Assembly: GCF_000380145.1 (NCBI RefSeq)
Contig: NZ_KB904609.1
Location: 62,001 to 126,000, forward strand
Length of the DNA stretch: 64,000 nt
Direction: 5' to 3'
Origin: Streptococcus thoraltensis DSM 12221
GTDB taxonomy: Bacteria > Bacillota > Bacilli > Lactobacillales > Streptococcaceae
How positions within the stretch are numbered: position 1 is the stretch's first letter; the number at the start of each line of letters is the position of its first letter. Positions 43,356 to 53,379 of the stretch are shown here, piece by piece. Below the pieces are notes generated by a model. It was not told where the DNA came from, ran no database searches, and was given only the letters and a program-made list of their open reading frames with translations. The translations under genes and the position numbers were made by a program.

Positions 43356-44075
43356 CTAAGATGGTTGATGAGTAATGTGATAACGAAATTGATCGGCGCG
43401 TGCGGTACTCAACGTAAACTCAATCATAATATTTTTATCATTGTAAGTTCTACGGGTTATCTGCAAAACAGCTGAACCTTTTTTGATGTCTAAAAGGTCA
43501 GCCTCGTAATCTAGTGCAATACTAGCTGAAAATTCCTCCTCTGCAACTCTAATGGTTTGCTTAAAATCTTGTGCAAAAATGTCATAAAGCGGTTTTTTCG
43601 GTAAATTTTCCTCAGACAAGCCTTTAAAGAGAGCCGCAGGCATATAAGTCCTTTCAAACATGAGAGGTAGCCCATCTGCCAACCTCAAGCGTTCTAACTC
43701 AAATACTTCGCTTCCCAATTCCATATTGAGATAGGTAGCTAGATAGGGGGTCACCTGCACTTTTTCAAAGGACAAAATTTTCGTTTCCGGCTTTTTCCCT
43801 AACTTTTTCATCTGTTCTGTAAAGCTGTAAGCTGATGATAAGTCTGTTTTGACATTCTCAATACTGGAAACGAAGGTTCCCTTACCCTGCTTCTTATATA
43901 TAAAACCTCTAGCTTCCAATTCCTTCAAAGCTTGACGAACTGTAATACGACTAACATCAAAGGACTCGCTAAGTTCACGCTCAGATGGCAGTTTATCATG
44001 TGGCGCCATTGAATCTCTAATCATTAATTCAAGAGTATCTACCATCTTAAGATACAAAGGCTTATTAATAGTCAT
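43356..44075 (-). CDS. GntR/HutC-family regulator of the agaS-lacD operon
   Basis: Regulator of 239 residues. The winged helix includes LPSERELSESFDVSRITVRQALKELEARGFIYKKQGKGTFV, followed by a UTRA domain (FELERLRLADGLPLMFERTYMPAALF, and TRRTYNDKNIMIEFTLSTARADQFRYHI). It is similar in plan to the regulator at 40403 and heads the operon regulator-agaS-lacD. It resembles NagR/YvoA, so an aminosugar phosphate is the probable ligand. Confidence 0.88.
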   Translation of the reverse strand: MTINKPLYLKMVDTLELMIRDSMAPHDKLPSERELSESFDVSRITVRQALKELEARGFIYKKQGKGTFVSSIENVKTDLSSAYSFTEQMKKLGKKPETKILSFEKVQVTPYLATYLNMELGSEVFELERLRLADGLPLMFERTYMPAALFKGLSEENLPKKPLYDIFAQDFKQTIRVAEEEFSASIALDYEADLLDIKKGSAVLQITRRTYNDKNIMIEFTLSTARADQFRYHITHQPS

Positions 44076-44092
44076 GAAAAGTTCCTTTCTAA

Positions 44093-44140
44093 CTTGTTAT
44101 AACCAGTTTAAGTATATAATATATTTTGTCGCCTTGTCAA
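44093..44140 (-). promoter_or_regulatory. promoter and operator of the GntR-agaS-lacD operon
   Basis: On the minus strand TTGACA (44140-44135) with an AT-rich -10 (TATATA or TATACT, 16-18 bp away). Downstream lies CTGGTTATAACAAG (44106-44093), a 14-bp palindrome with one mismatched pair that resembles NagR/YvoA-type operators. Placed at the transcript start, it suits autorepression. Confidence 0.65.
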
Positions 44141-44453
44141 GCCCAAAAATGGAATCACTAGGCATAGGATAAGCAGTGAAGCTACGCTTATTATCAGACC
44201 AGCTGTAAAGATAAACATCCATAAGGAAGACAAACCGGTCAAAATACAGTAACAATCTAGGGCTAAGCCTTACATAAAAGCATAGAATGCGCCCTTTTTT
44301 TTGAAGGGAAACTTATCGGTTGTCAGTGACTTATCACTAACTTTGAAAAATCAACTTGATGTTTTCTTAGATTGACGAAACTTGTTTAAAATAGAACTTG
44401 TCGTCAACCTTTTTCACTTTCTTGGAGAAAAGAAAACTGTCAGAACGTTTACT

Positions 44454-44547
44454 AATACTTTTCGAAAATCACGTTCCGACCTTATTGACTTGATGGCCTT
44501 CAGTTCTATTTGCATAGACGTCACCTGGTCTGATTTTCATTGCGTAT
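44454..44547 (-). repeat. degenerate inner palindromic element (reversed)
   Basis: Read on the minus strand: ACGCAATGAAAATCAGACC ... ATCAAGTCAATAAGGTC ... GATTTTCGAAAAGTAT, matching the inner element with many changes. Confidence 0.6.
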
Positions 44548-44620
44548 CAATCACCATTTCTAAGAGTATGTTTTTCTTGCTTTGATAGTTTCAAAAGTGC
44601 CTGCAAAAACAAGACCCAGC

Positions 44621-44723
44621 TTGAAGAAAAAGTCTATTTTGGACATTTTCCTCCAATCTTTTTTCTTAGTAGCCAAAAACAAAAAGTCTCAAAAACGCTG
44701 TTATTTCAACGTTTTTGAGACTT
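44621..44723. repeat. inverted duplicate arm with a perfect 14-bp hairpin
   Basis: Begins TTGAAGAAAAAGTCTATTTT and ends in the hairpin AAGTCTCAAAAACG ... CGTTTTTGAGACTT (44684-44723). An inverted, diverged copy lies at 47343-47442, sharing GGCTA, AAGAAAAAAGATT and the TTTTCTTCAA end. Probably the ends of a lost insertion element. Confidence 0.6.
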
Positions 44724-44869
44724 CAATTATTCCCCATTTCCCTGCGAGATGTTCCGAAATATCAAAGTTTCAGGGGTTTGTCTACGTTCTGCACCTTATG
44801 TTGAATTTTTTTGATAGGTAACACAATAATATGGCATAAGTAAGTCTATTGATTTTTGGCTCATTTATA

Positions 44870-45120
44870 ATCGTCGACTGGGTTATACGTAATGAGGTAA
44901 TACATTGTCTTGATGAAACGATGCATAGAGGCGATCGTGTGTGGCTTGGTTGAAGGCATCTGCGATTGTCTTTTCCTTTCTCATAGAAATCTGCGATAGG
45001 GCAAGGCTTGGTGTCGTTAGCAGAAGCGATCTTATGAATACACTTGAAAAGAATCTTTCTGGCGTAAGGATTGCCACGCTTGTTGATGTGTTTATTTACA
45101 CTTTTCAACTTCTCATCGTT
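44870..45120 (-). pseudogene. IS110-family transposase fragment (Transposase_20 C-terminal part)
   Basis: On the minus strand from about 45108: KHINKRGNPYARKILFKCIHKIASAND, then ADFYEKGK, the pattern at the C-terminal end of IS110-type transposases (KHINKRGN.YAR..LF...). The frame then breaks. Both the N-terminal DEDD domain and the end are missing. A dead remnant. Confidence 0.75.
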
Positions 45121-45225
45121 TAGAAGTCTTGTCTATAGTCTGGAAAACCAACTTTGTTTTCTTTTTTATTTTACCACTGGCAAAATGTGACCACTAAAGA
45201 ACTCCTCACTTTTGAGAACTAAAAA

Positions 45226-45254
45226 AGAGGCCTGAAACATTAGTTCCAGCCTCC
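45226..45254 (-). terminator. purA terminator
   Basis: Minus strand GAGGCTGGAAC / GTTTCAGGCCTC stem with one bulge and a short loop, followed by TTTTTT. It lies 100 bp beyond the purA stop codon. Confidence 0.8.
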
Positions 45255-45353
45255 AATATATGATTAATTTTAACACTTAAAAGCAACTATCCTTTAAAGA
45301 GGACAACGGTGTCCTACTCTAATATCTGCCTATTGTCTTCAGCAGATTAGGAT

Positions 45354-46736
<1,383 letters not shown>

Positions 46737-46745
46737 TTACACCCC

Positions 46746-46754
46746 ATTATAGCA
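46746..46754 (-). promoter_or_regulatory. extended -10 promoter of purA
   Basis: Minus strand TGCTATAAT (TGnTATAAT). The leader of about 90 nt holds a GCAGG ... CCTGC hairpin and a GCTCA-GCTAT-TGAGC hairpin near the ATG. I do not recognise a known riboswitch. Confidence 0.55.
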
Positions 46755-46910
46755 AAAACCGAAAACTTTTTCCACAAAACATAAAAAATCGAGTAATTTC
46801 TATTAAAGAATGCCTCATCCACTTAAAAAACAAGACAATTTCCGAATTTTATTAGACACAGGATTAGCTTTCAAGTCCCTAACTATAGCGGCTCCCTCCT
46901 AACATACAAT

Positions 46911-47018
46911 TATAATGTTTTGAATTAACTGTGATACACCATCACTTCGACTTGCCGTACTCAAGTACTGTTCCGCGCCTTTCTGTTCCTTGTCCAAAAG
47001 TTAATTCATTTGACTATA
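46911..47018 (-). repeat. MITE-like outer element, uninterrupted copy (reversed)
   Basis: Starts TATAATGTTTTGAATTAACT and ends AGTTAATTCATTTGACTATA. The empty site reads GTACTCAAGTACTG. Confidence 0.85.
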
Positions 47019-47121
47019 AAATAGACAATGACTATTTAAAAAACCACAATGAGTTATGATTTGCACGCAGACAGACCCATGAAATGTGATATCTAGGGAG
47101 ATATAGCAGGGAGGCAGATAA

Positions 47122-47337
47122 TATCGTCTTTTGAATTAACGTTGATAGATCGGTACTTTCGACCTGCCCTACTCATGCTCAATGAAAATCAAGAGCAGAC
47201 TAGGCGACACAGATAGCCGATAGAACTGTCTTCATCAAATCAAGTCAACAAGGTCTGCTTTTGATTTTTGAAGAGTATCAAGTACTGTTCTGCGTCTTTT
47301 CTATTCCTTGTTGTGAAAGTTAATTCATTTGACGATA
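47122..47337 (-). repeat. composite MITE-like repeat, outer element reversed
   Basis: Starts TATCGTCTTTTGAATTAACG and ends AGTTAATTCATTTGACGATA. The inner element (about 47174-47278, core AGACTAGGCGACACAGATAG) is flanked by TCA on both sides, the 3-bp duplication expected from the empty sites. Confidence 0.85.
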
Positions 47338-47342
47338 ATGAA

Positions 47343-47442
47343 AGGTTTAGAAACACTGTTATTTTAATGTTTTTAGTGTTTTTTTAGTTTTGGCTAAAAA
47401 GAAAAAAGATTGAAAAAAGTCTATTTTGGGTATTTTCTTCAA
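47343..47442. repeat. inverted counterpart of the 44621-44723 arm
   Basis: Contains AAACACTGTTATTTTAATGT, TTTTGGCTAAAAAGAAAAAA and GATTGAAAAAAGTC..., ending TTTTCTTCAA. These match the reverse complement of 44621-44723 with many substitutions. It ends just before the stop of the gene at 47464. Confidence 0.55.
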
Positions 47443-47463
47443 ACTGTCCACAATGAGTTGTGG

Positions 47464-48276
47464 TCAATTTTTCTTTTCAACAGGCTGTATCGTCTTATAC
47501 TCCAAACGATAAACACTGTCTTTTGCTTTTTTAAAATTAAGAGATATATTTTGCTGACCACCTTCAAAAGGGTAATGAAAGAAGATGCTATCCCCGTATC
47601 TGGACGGTATAAAGCGTGACCAGCTGGGTTTACCAAAACTTTGATAAACATCATCAACCGATACCCCTTTCACACTTTTAGAGCTATCTTCAACCCTTAG
47701 AGCTAAATAGTCTTGATGCGTCATAACATGTTTCGACCCTCTAGCGCCAGCTTCTGGATAATTTGGGTGTGGGAGCCTTGTTATCTGGTCATCTAGGTGA
47801 TAAACACCATTTACTCTAGAAAAAAACAAGGCAATATCTGTCCGACTATGCTTATCTGTAAAGGCATCTTTGTCATAAATAACCAAGATACCATCTCTAT
47901 CTGAAGCCCTATCATCAATAGTCACATCAGAAGGCTTGCCATGTTCTTTCAAGACCGCTTTGAGAGACGTTCCTAGATGACCATCCTTAGTGTAGACTAG
48001 CCGTTCAACATCTGATACTGTCCAATCAAACCGATAATCGAAGATTGACTTCGCCTTTAAAGAACTAACATAGGCTTTGAGTTCCTTTGGCGAGTAGTCC
48101 CTCCTCAGCCAGCTCTGATAAGCCAGATAGCCACTGCCAATCATCACAGCTAGCAGTAACATCGCTAAAAGGTAACGATAGGGAAAAAGAAGCGCTCCAA
48201 TTTGTCGTTTCGTTTGATCTTTTTCCAAGTCACTAGCTAGCTGCTCAAAATCATGTCCTTTCCCATTTTCTGTCAT
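47464..48276 (-). CDS. membrane-anchored protein of unknown function (intact paralogue)
   Basis: Protein of 270 residues. A soluble N-terminal part (EQLASDLEKDQTKRQIGALL), one membrane helix at about 30-52 and an extracytoplasmic domain with repeats of the pattern DYRFDWTVSDVERLVYTKDG ... LKEHGKPSDV and VDDVYQSFGKPSW. The GKPS motif occurs twice, resembling SmpA/BamE-like or DUF3862-like tandem modules. It is a tandem paralogue of the disrupted gene immediately upstream (7-bp gap). Function not recognised. Confidence 0.7.
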   Translation of the reverse strand: MTENGKGHDFEQLASDLEKDQTKRQIGALLFPYRYLLAMLLLAVMIGSGYLAYQSWLRRDYSPKELKAYVSSLKAKSIFDYRFDWTVSDVERLVYTKDGHLGTSLKAVLKEHGKPSDVTIDDRASDRDGILVIYDKDAFTDKHSRTDIALFFSRVNGVYHLDDQITRLPHPNYPEAGARGSKHVMTHQDYLALRVEDSSKSVKGVSVDDVYQSFGKPSWSRFIPSRYGDSIFFHYPFEGGQQNISLNFKKAKDSVYRLEYKTIQPVEKKN

Positions 48277-48283
48277 GTTTCGC

Positions 48284-49120
48284 CTACTTTCTCACCTTGA
48301 CACCGTCAAATACCGCTGTAATCATACTCAAATGGTAATCCTGATCTTCAGGGTACTTTTGAAACGCCATCACCACATAATCATCTGAATGCCATGTTTC
48401 AGCCTCAGGATGATAGTAATACCAGTGCATATCTGAATTCAGCTCAGACATGTTGTAATCAATACTATTTGGTTTACCAAATTGCGCTAGGATGCTCTGT
48501 GCTGTCGGATAATTTGAGGCATCAACGCCCATGTAGCCTGTCTTTAAATCAGCAATGTCTTCTTGGGTCAAGTCAAAAACATGTCCCCAATCTGACTGAT
48601 AAGTCGTCATCTTCAATTGAGCTTTTTTAGCAAACAAGCGAAAATCCCCATCAATTTTTTTAAAGGACAACTCGACCATCTGATAAGGAAGGGATTGGTC
48701 AAAATAGTTCTCTTGATAAATCAACCTAAAACCATCAGCGCTAGCTTCTTCAGGAATGACTTTCGCATCTGTAGCTTTACCATATTTCTAATAAATGGTT
48801 GCCAAAGTTGTACTCTTTGGGCTATTTTTAGCCACTAACTTCTCAACTCTTTGTTCCGTCCACTGAAAACGAAAGTCAGAAGACCTAGACGCTACATACT
48901 CTTGTACATGCTTTCTCAAAGCCTGTTCAGACAAATCGCGATTCTTATAGAGCTTAAGCGCAAAAATTAACACTAGCACCCCCAAGACAAGAGTGACACT
49001 AGCGATCAACCATCGATAGCGCCTCTTACTGCTCCGCAATCGTCTCGTAAAATAATCTTGAGCTAATTGGGTCGCTAACTGGTCAAAACTGACCTGTGAT
49101 GTCTTACTTTTCTCCCCCAT
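48284..49120 (-). pseudogene. membrane-anchored protein gene broken by one in-frame amber codon
   Basis: Codons 1-110 (MGEKSKTSQVSFDQLATQLA ... STTLATIY) end in TAG at 48788-48790. The same frame then continues KYGKATDAKVIPEEASADGF and on to the natural end at 48284. The total of 278 codons is collinear with the 270-residue paralogue downstream (LATIY.KYGKATD beside LKAVLKEHGKPSD). So a single nonsense change, not a frameshift, splits the gene. A sequencing error or readthrough cannot be excluded. A restart at the TTG 48724 would give the 146-residue part but without an anchor. Confidence 0.85.
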
Positions 49121-49252
49121 TAAGTCCTCCTCATTTAACTATATCATATTTTCTAGCATCTTTTAACGCCGCTTTGAGTTTAGAATTGTATTCAAGGGCG
49201 CTTTGGAGTACAATATTATTACATTCAAAAGATTAGAAAGTGATTGGTATGC

Positions 49253-49981
49253 ATGGAATTCCTTCTCATCCTTATCGTTTTAATTACTATTTCTGGACTT
49301 GGTACTTACTATATAACAAACCGTCCAACGGCTCTCCAAAGGCGAAATACAAACCTACGTTTGCAAGATTTAAAAGATACCATTCAGCAAGCCGACCGTC
49401 AAGTGAGGCTCTTGGATAATTACTTAGCCGATCAAGATTACACACAATATAGCATTGTTGCCCGCCAGTTATTACCCAAATTAGACCAGATTACAGCTGA
49501 ATCAGAAGTTTTAAAAAATAACATGGATCTTAAAATCTATCGTCGGGTTACCAAAAAAGCCAACGATGTCAAGGCAGATGTCACCCTACAATTGGAACGC
49601 CTTCACATCGCCACTGACTTGGAACCGGCTAGTGAAGAAGAGACAAAACTTCTAAAACGTGCCCCAGAACTGACGACTATTTACCATAATATCCAACGTG
49701 ATCACCGCACCATTATGGATAAAATCAAAGAAGCTGATAATCGAGCTGAACTGACTGCCCTGCATGAAAACAACATGCGACGTTTCGACGATATTCTCAC
49801 AGGCTATCTTAAAATTAAAGAATCACCCAAAGATTATTACAACGCAGAAGAACGGTTAGCAGAAGCCAAAGAAGCACTGCAACAGTTTGACTTAGAATTA
49901 GATGAGACCCTGCGTCAACTCAACGAATCTGGACTCAAAGACTTTGACGTCAGTCTACGCATGATGCGTGATAAAGTATAA
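49253..49981 (+). CDS. XpaC-like (5-bromo-4-chloroindolyl phosphate hydrolysis) family protein
   Basis: Protein of 242 residues with an N-terminal membrane helix (MEFLLILIVLITISGLGTYY) and a long alpha-helical, coiled-coil-prone domain with many charged residues. XpaC-like proteins are paired with TelA, as here (gap 23 bp). Their role may be envelope stress or toxic-anion tolerance; biochemical activity is not established. ATG 49253 is preferred over TTG 49244. Confidence 0.75.
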   Translation: MEFLLILIVLITISGLGTYYITNRPTALQRRNTNLRLQDLKDTIQQADRQVRLLDNYLADQDYTQYSIVARQLLPKLDQITAESEVLKNNMDLKIYRRVTKKANDVKADVTLQLERLHIATDLEPASEEETKLLKRAPELTTIYHNIQRDHRTIMDKIKEADNRAELTALHENNMRRFDDILTGYLKIKESPKDYYNAEERLAEAKEALQQFDLELDETLRQLNESGLKDFDVSLRMMRDKV

Positions 49982-50004
49982 AATAAAAAGAAAAGGAAAC
50001 TCAC

Positions 50005-51279
50005 ATGGCCGAATTTAACTTTGATATTGATAAAATTGCTAATAGTGCTGTCGCCAAAACAGACAAAACCACTGAAATTATCGCTTCTGAACCAGCAACA
50101 ACCACAGGACAAATTGCCTTTTTAGAAAAATTATCACCCGAACAAAAATCAGCTATCGAAGCTAAAGCTCCTGCTCTTGTCGATGCCTTTATAGATGACC
50201 AAAACTACCTCTTGGACTTTGGAACTTCTGCTGTTGAAGAAGTCAACAAGACAGTGAATCACATTCTCTCTGAGCAGAAGAAATTAGAAATCCCACAAGT
50301 GGATGACCTACTTGCTGCTACTAATCGTGAGCTCAACGGTTTCATCGCTAAATACAAGGACGTCAAACCTGCTAAATTAGAGAAAAAACCAAACTTTATC
50401 GAAAAGATTTTTAACAAAAGCAAATCTAGCTTACAAGAATTCTACTTCGACTCAAAAAATATCGAGCAAAAAATGGATAGCATGGCCGCTACTGTAGTCA
50501 AGCAAGAAGAAACTTTAGCACGTAATATCGTGTCCGCTGAAATGCTCATTGAGGACAACACCGAATCTATCGAGAACTTAGTTGGTGTCATCGCCTTCCT
50601 AGAAGCCACCCAGAACGAGGGAGCCAAACGTGCGAGCGAGCTGCAAAAGCAAGTCGCTCTATTGGACAATGCTGACCCAGAATTTCACGCTAAGACTGAA
50701 GAATTGGCTCGCATGACTGAAGTTGTCAACACTTTGGAACAACAACACACTGAATATATGAGCCGTCTCTACGTAGCATGGACGACGACGCCCCAGATGC
50801 GTAATCTGGTCAAAGTATCATCTGACATGCGCCAAAAGCTCGGCATGCTCCGTCGCAATACCATTCCAACTATGAAGCTCTCAATCGCTCAATTGGGAAT
50901 GTTGCAACAGTCTGTTAAATCTGGCGCAACTGCAGATGCCATTGTTAACGCTAATAATGCCGCTCTTGAAATGCTAGCACAAACCAGCAAGGAAGCTATT
51001 CCTGCACTTGAGCGCTCAGCACAGAGCCCGACCATGTCTATCGAGTCAGTCACTGCACTGGCTGAAAGTCTCGTTGAACAAAATAATGGCATCATTGCCG
51101 CCATTGACAACGGCCGTAAGCAGAGAGCTCAACTCGAAACAGCTATCGTCAAATCAGCTGAAACCATCAACGATTCTGTCAAACTCCGCGACCAAAAGAT
51201 TGTCCAAGCCCTCCTTAATGAAGGAAAAGAAGTGCAAAAAGACGTGGAATCAGATGATGTTGCACCAGATAAGCCGTAA
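50005..51279 (+). CDS. telA: toxic anion resistance (TelA) family protein
   Basis: Cytoplasmic, almost wholly alpha-helical protein of 424 residues. TelA landmarks include FIEKIFNKSKSSLQEFYFDSKNIEQKMDSM and the NLVGVIAFLEATQNEGAKRASELQ and GMLRRNTIPTMKLSIAQLGMLQQS blocks, characteristic of the family. Reported family roles cover tellurite and cell-wall-antibiotic tolerance; the molecular activity is unknown. AAAGGAAA precedes the ATG. A terminator follows. Confidence 0.88.
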   Translation: MAEFNFDIDKIANSAVAKTDKTTEIIASEPATTTGQIAFLEKLSPEQKSAIEAKAPALVDAFIDDQNYLLDFGTSAVEEVNKTVNHILSEQKKLEIPQVDDLLAATNRELNGFIAKYKDVKPAKLEKKPNFIEKIFNKSKSSLQEFYFDSKNIEQKMDSMAATVVKQEETLARNIVSAEMLIEDNTESIENLVGVIAFLEATQNEGAKRASELQKQVALLDNADPEFHAKTEELARMTEVVNTLEQQHTEYMSRLYVAWTTTPQMRNLVKVSSDMRQKLGMLRRNTIPTMKLSIAQLGMLQQSVKSGATADAIVNANNAALEMLAQTSKEAIPALERSAQSPTMSIESVTALAESLVEQNNGIIAAIDNGRKQRAQLETAIVKSAETINDSVKLRDQKIVQALLNEGKEVQKDVESDDVAPDKP

Positions 51280-51302
51280 AAAACCATCTATTTCAAGACC
51301 TG

Positions 51303-51322
51303 AACTCCTCAATTGAGGAGTT
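51303..51322 (+). terminator. telA terminator
   Basis: Perfect palindrome AACTCCTCAATTGAGGAGTT followed by TTC, 24 bp beyond the telA stop. Confidence 0.75.
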
Positions 51323-51350
51323 TTCACTTGCCCAAAAATGCTGATAAATA

Positions 51351-51359
51351 TGGTAAAAT
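51351..51359 (+). promoter_or_regulatory. extended -10 promoter abutting the hslO start
   Basis: TGGTAAAAT (TGnTAAAAT) ends 7 bp before the hslO ATG at 51367. There is no ribosome binding site between, so the message may be leaderless. Confidence 0.5.
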
Positions 51360-51366
51360 AAAGCCT

Positions 51367-52239
51367 ATGGATAAATTAATCAAATCAATTTCAGAGTCAG
51401 GTGCCTTCAGGGCTTACGTCCTTGACAGCACTGAGACTGTTAGACAAGCACAAGCTAATCACCAAACCCTATCATCATCAACGGTTGCCCTTGGGCGTAC
51501 CCTCATTGCCAACCAAATCTTAGCTGCTAACCAAAAAGGCGACAGTAAAATCACCGTCAAAGTCATTGGTAACAGCTCTTTTGGTCATATCATCTCCGTA
51601 GCAGATACTAAAGGAAATGTTAAAGGTTATATCCAAAATACCGGCGTTGATATTAAGAAAACAGCCACTGGCGAAGTTCTCGTCGGTCCTTTCATGGGCG
51701 CTGGTCAATTCGTTGTCATCGTTGATTATGGTACTGGAAATCCCTACACATCAACAACCCCTATCGTCTCAGGTGAAATCGGCGAAGACCTAGCCTTCTA
51801 CCTAACAGAAAGTGAGCAAACCCCTTCTGCTGTAGGCCTTAACGTCCTCCTAGATGAAAATGACCAAGTCAAAGTCGCAGGTGGCTTCATGCTTCAGGTC
51901 CTTCCAGGTGCGACTGAGGAAGAAATCAGCCGCTACGAGAAGCGTATCCAAAACATGCCAGCCATTTCAACGCTCCTTGAATCGAAAGACCACATTGACG
52001 CCCTGCTATCAGCTATCTACGGTGATGAACCATATAAACGCCTTTCAGAAGAAAGCATCGGTTTCAACTGCGACTGCTCACGCCACCGCTTTGAATCAGC
52101 CCTCGCCACGCTACCAGTTGCTGATCTAGAAGACATGAAAGAAAAAGACCGAGGCGCTGAAATTGTTTGTCAGTTCTGTGGCACAAAATATCAATTTAAC
52201 CAAGATGATTTGGAGGCTATTATCCGTGACAAAGCTTAA
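51367..52239 (+). CDS. hslO: Hsp33 redox-regulated chaperone
   Basis: Holdase chaperone of 290 residues activated by oxidation of zinc-binding cysteines. The C-terminal [12 protein letters not shown] and [11 protein letters not shown] supply the CxC and CxxC zinc cysteines. [38 protein letters not shown] is the family core, seen here as [20 protein letters not shown] 51367 (MDKLIKSI) is the family start. It overlaps the dus start by 14 nt. Confidence 0.94.
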   Translation: MDKLIKSISESGAFRAYVLDSTETVRQAQANHQTLSSSTVALGRTLIANQILAANQKGDSKITVKVIGNSSFGHIISVADTKGNVKGYIQNTGVDIKKTATGEVLVGPFMGAGQFVVIVDYGTGNPYTSTTPIVSGEIGEDLAFYLTESEQTPSAVGLNVLLDENDQVKVAGGFMLQVLPGATEEEISRYEKRIQNMPAISTLLESKDHIDALLSAIYGDEPYKRLSEESIGFNCDCSRHRFESALATLPVADLEDMKEKDRGAEIVCQFCGTKYQFNQDDLEAIIRDKA

Positions 52240-53203
52240 TTCATCATTTATGATTGGAAACGTCGAAATCCCGCACCGTACGGTCTTAGCACCTATGGCA
52301 GGGGTTACTAATTCTGCCTTTCGTACCATCGCTAAGGAGTTTGGAGCAGGACTTGTTGTCATGGAGATGATTTCTGAAAAAGGATTGCTCTACAACAACG
52401 AAAAGACTCTCCACATGCTCCACATTGACGAAAATGAACACCCAATGTCAATCCAGCTCTTCGGTAGTGATGCCGAAGGCCTAAAACGTGCCGCTGACTT
52501 TATCCAAGCCAATACTAAAGCTGATATTGTTGACATCAATATGGGGTGTCCAGTTAACAAGGTCGTCAAAAACGAAGCCGGTGCCAAATGGCTCAAGGAT
52601 CCAGACAAGATTTACCACATCGTTAGCGAAGTGACATCTGTCCTTGATATCCCCTTAACTGTGAAAATGCGTACAGGCTGGGCTGACAGCTCGCTTGCTG
52701 TGGAAAACGCCCTTGCTGCGGAGTCTGCTGGCGTCTCTGCCCTTGCCATGCACGGTCGTACGCGCGAGCAAATGTACCGCGGACATTGTGACCATGAAAC
52801 ACTGGCTCGCGTTTCCAAAGCTATCACAAAAATTCCATTTATCGGAAATGGTGATGTCAAAACTGTTCATGATGCAAAATTTATGATTGAAGAAATCGGC
52901 GTTGATGCCGTTATGGTTGGTCGTGCTGCCATGAACAACCCGTACATCTTTACACAAATCAATCACTTCTTCGAAACCGGCGAAGAATTACCAGAATTAC
53001 CATTTGCTAAGAAATTAGACATCGCTGAAGACCACCTCAAACGCTTGGTTGAGCTCAAAGGTGAAATGATTGCTGTCCGTGAATTCCGTGGACTTGCCCC
53101 TCACTACTTGCGTGGTACAGCAGGCGCAGCTAAAGTCCGTGGCGCCGTTTCACGTGCAGAGAGCTTCCAAGAAGTTCAAGACTTATTCAATACGATTCGA
53201 TAA
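52226..53203 (+). CDS. dus: tRNA-dihydrouridine synthase (DusB-like)
   Basis: FMN enzyme of 325 residues that reduces uridines in tRNA. FMN-binding [20 protein letters not shown] at the start, catalytic Cys in [17 protein letters not shown] and phosphate-binding [11 protein letters not shown] and [12 protein letters not shown]. It starts at GTG with TTGGAGG 9 nt upstream, inside the end of hslO. The hslO-dus coupling is common in streptococci. Confidence 0.92.
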   Translation: MTKLNSSFMIGNVEIPHRTVLAPMAGVTNSAFRTIAKEFGAGLVVMEMISEKGLLYNNEKTLHMLHIDENEHPMSIQLFGSDAEGLKRAADFIQANTKADIVDINMGCPVNKVVKNEAGAKWLKDPDKIYHIVSEVTSVLDIPLTVKMRTGWADSSLAVENALAAESAGVSALAMHGRTREQMYRGHCDHETLARVSKAITKIPFIGNGDVKTVHDAKFMIEEIGVDAVMVGRAAMNNPYIFTQINHFFETGEELPELPFAKKLDIAEDHLKRLVELKGEMIAVREFRGLAPHYLRGTAGAAKVRGAVSRAESFQEVQDLFNTIR

Positions 53204-53209
53204 AAATAA

Positions 53210-53316
53210 GGCTCCTTATCAACTGTAGTGGGTGACTTATATTAAGCACGAGAGAGAATCAGGTTGGTTCTCTTTTTTTGGGCTCATTGTCAACCCACTA
53301 CAGTTGACAATGAGCC
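53210..53316 (+). repeat. terminator-bearing repeat element downstream of dus
   Basis: 24-bp terminal inverted repeats (22 matched; GGCTCCTTATCAACTGTAGT and the complement at the right end) bound 107 bp. Inside is AGAGAATC ... GGTTCTCT followed by TTTTTTT (53253-53279), a working-type terminator for hslO-dus. The right end alone forms a perfect 13-bp hairpin, GGCTCATTGTCAA / TTGACAATGAGCC. A second copy lies at 35287-35366. Confidence 0.75.
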
Positions 53317-53343
53317 ATTCTTTTGGCTATATAAGCATGCGAA

Positions 53344-53368
53344 AAGTCTCTGAATCAATCAGAGACTT
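53344..53368 (-). terminator. ctsR-clpC terminator
   Basis: AAGTCTCTGA-ATCAA-TCAGAGACTT, perfect 10-bp stem, 12 bp after the clpC stop on the minus strand. Confidence 0.8.
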
Positions 53369-53379
53369 ATTAACAACAA

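Larger units (their letters stand above)
44141..45353. other. 1.2-kb region of degenerate mobile-element remnants
   Basis: No intact gene. It contains a degenerate inner palindromic element (44454-44547), one arm of an inverted duplication (44621-44723), an IS110-type transposase fragment (about 44870-45120) and the purA terminator (45226-45254). Confidence 0.6.

Noticed and set aside
44382-44821. Small plus-strand frames in 44.4-44.8 kb
   Set aside because: They cover the degenerate inner repeat and the inverted arm, and read as no recognisable protein.
47410-47657. Frames of about 70 codons around 47.4-47.65 kb
   Set aside because: They overlap the intact 270-residue gene in other frames without start signals.
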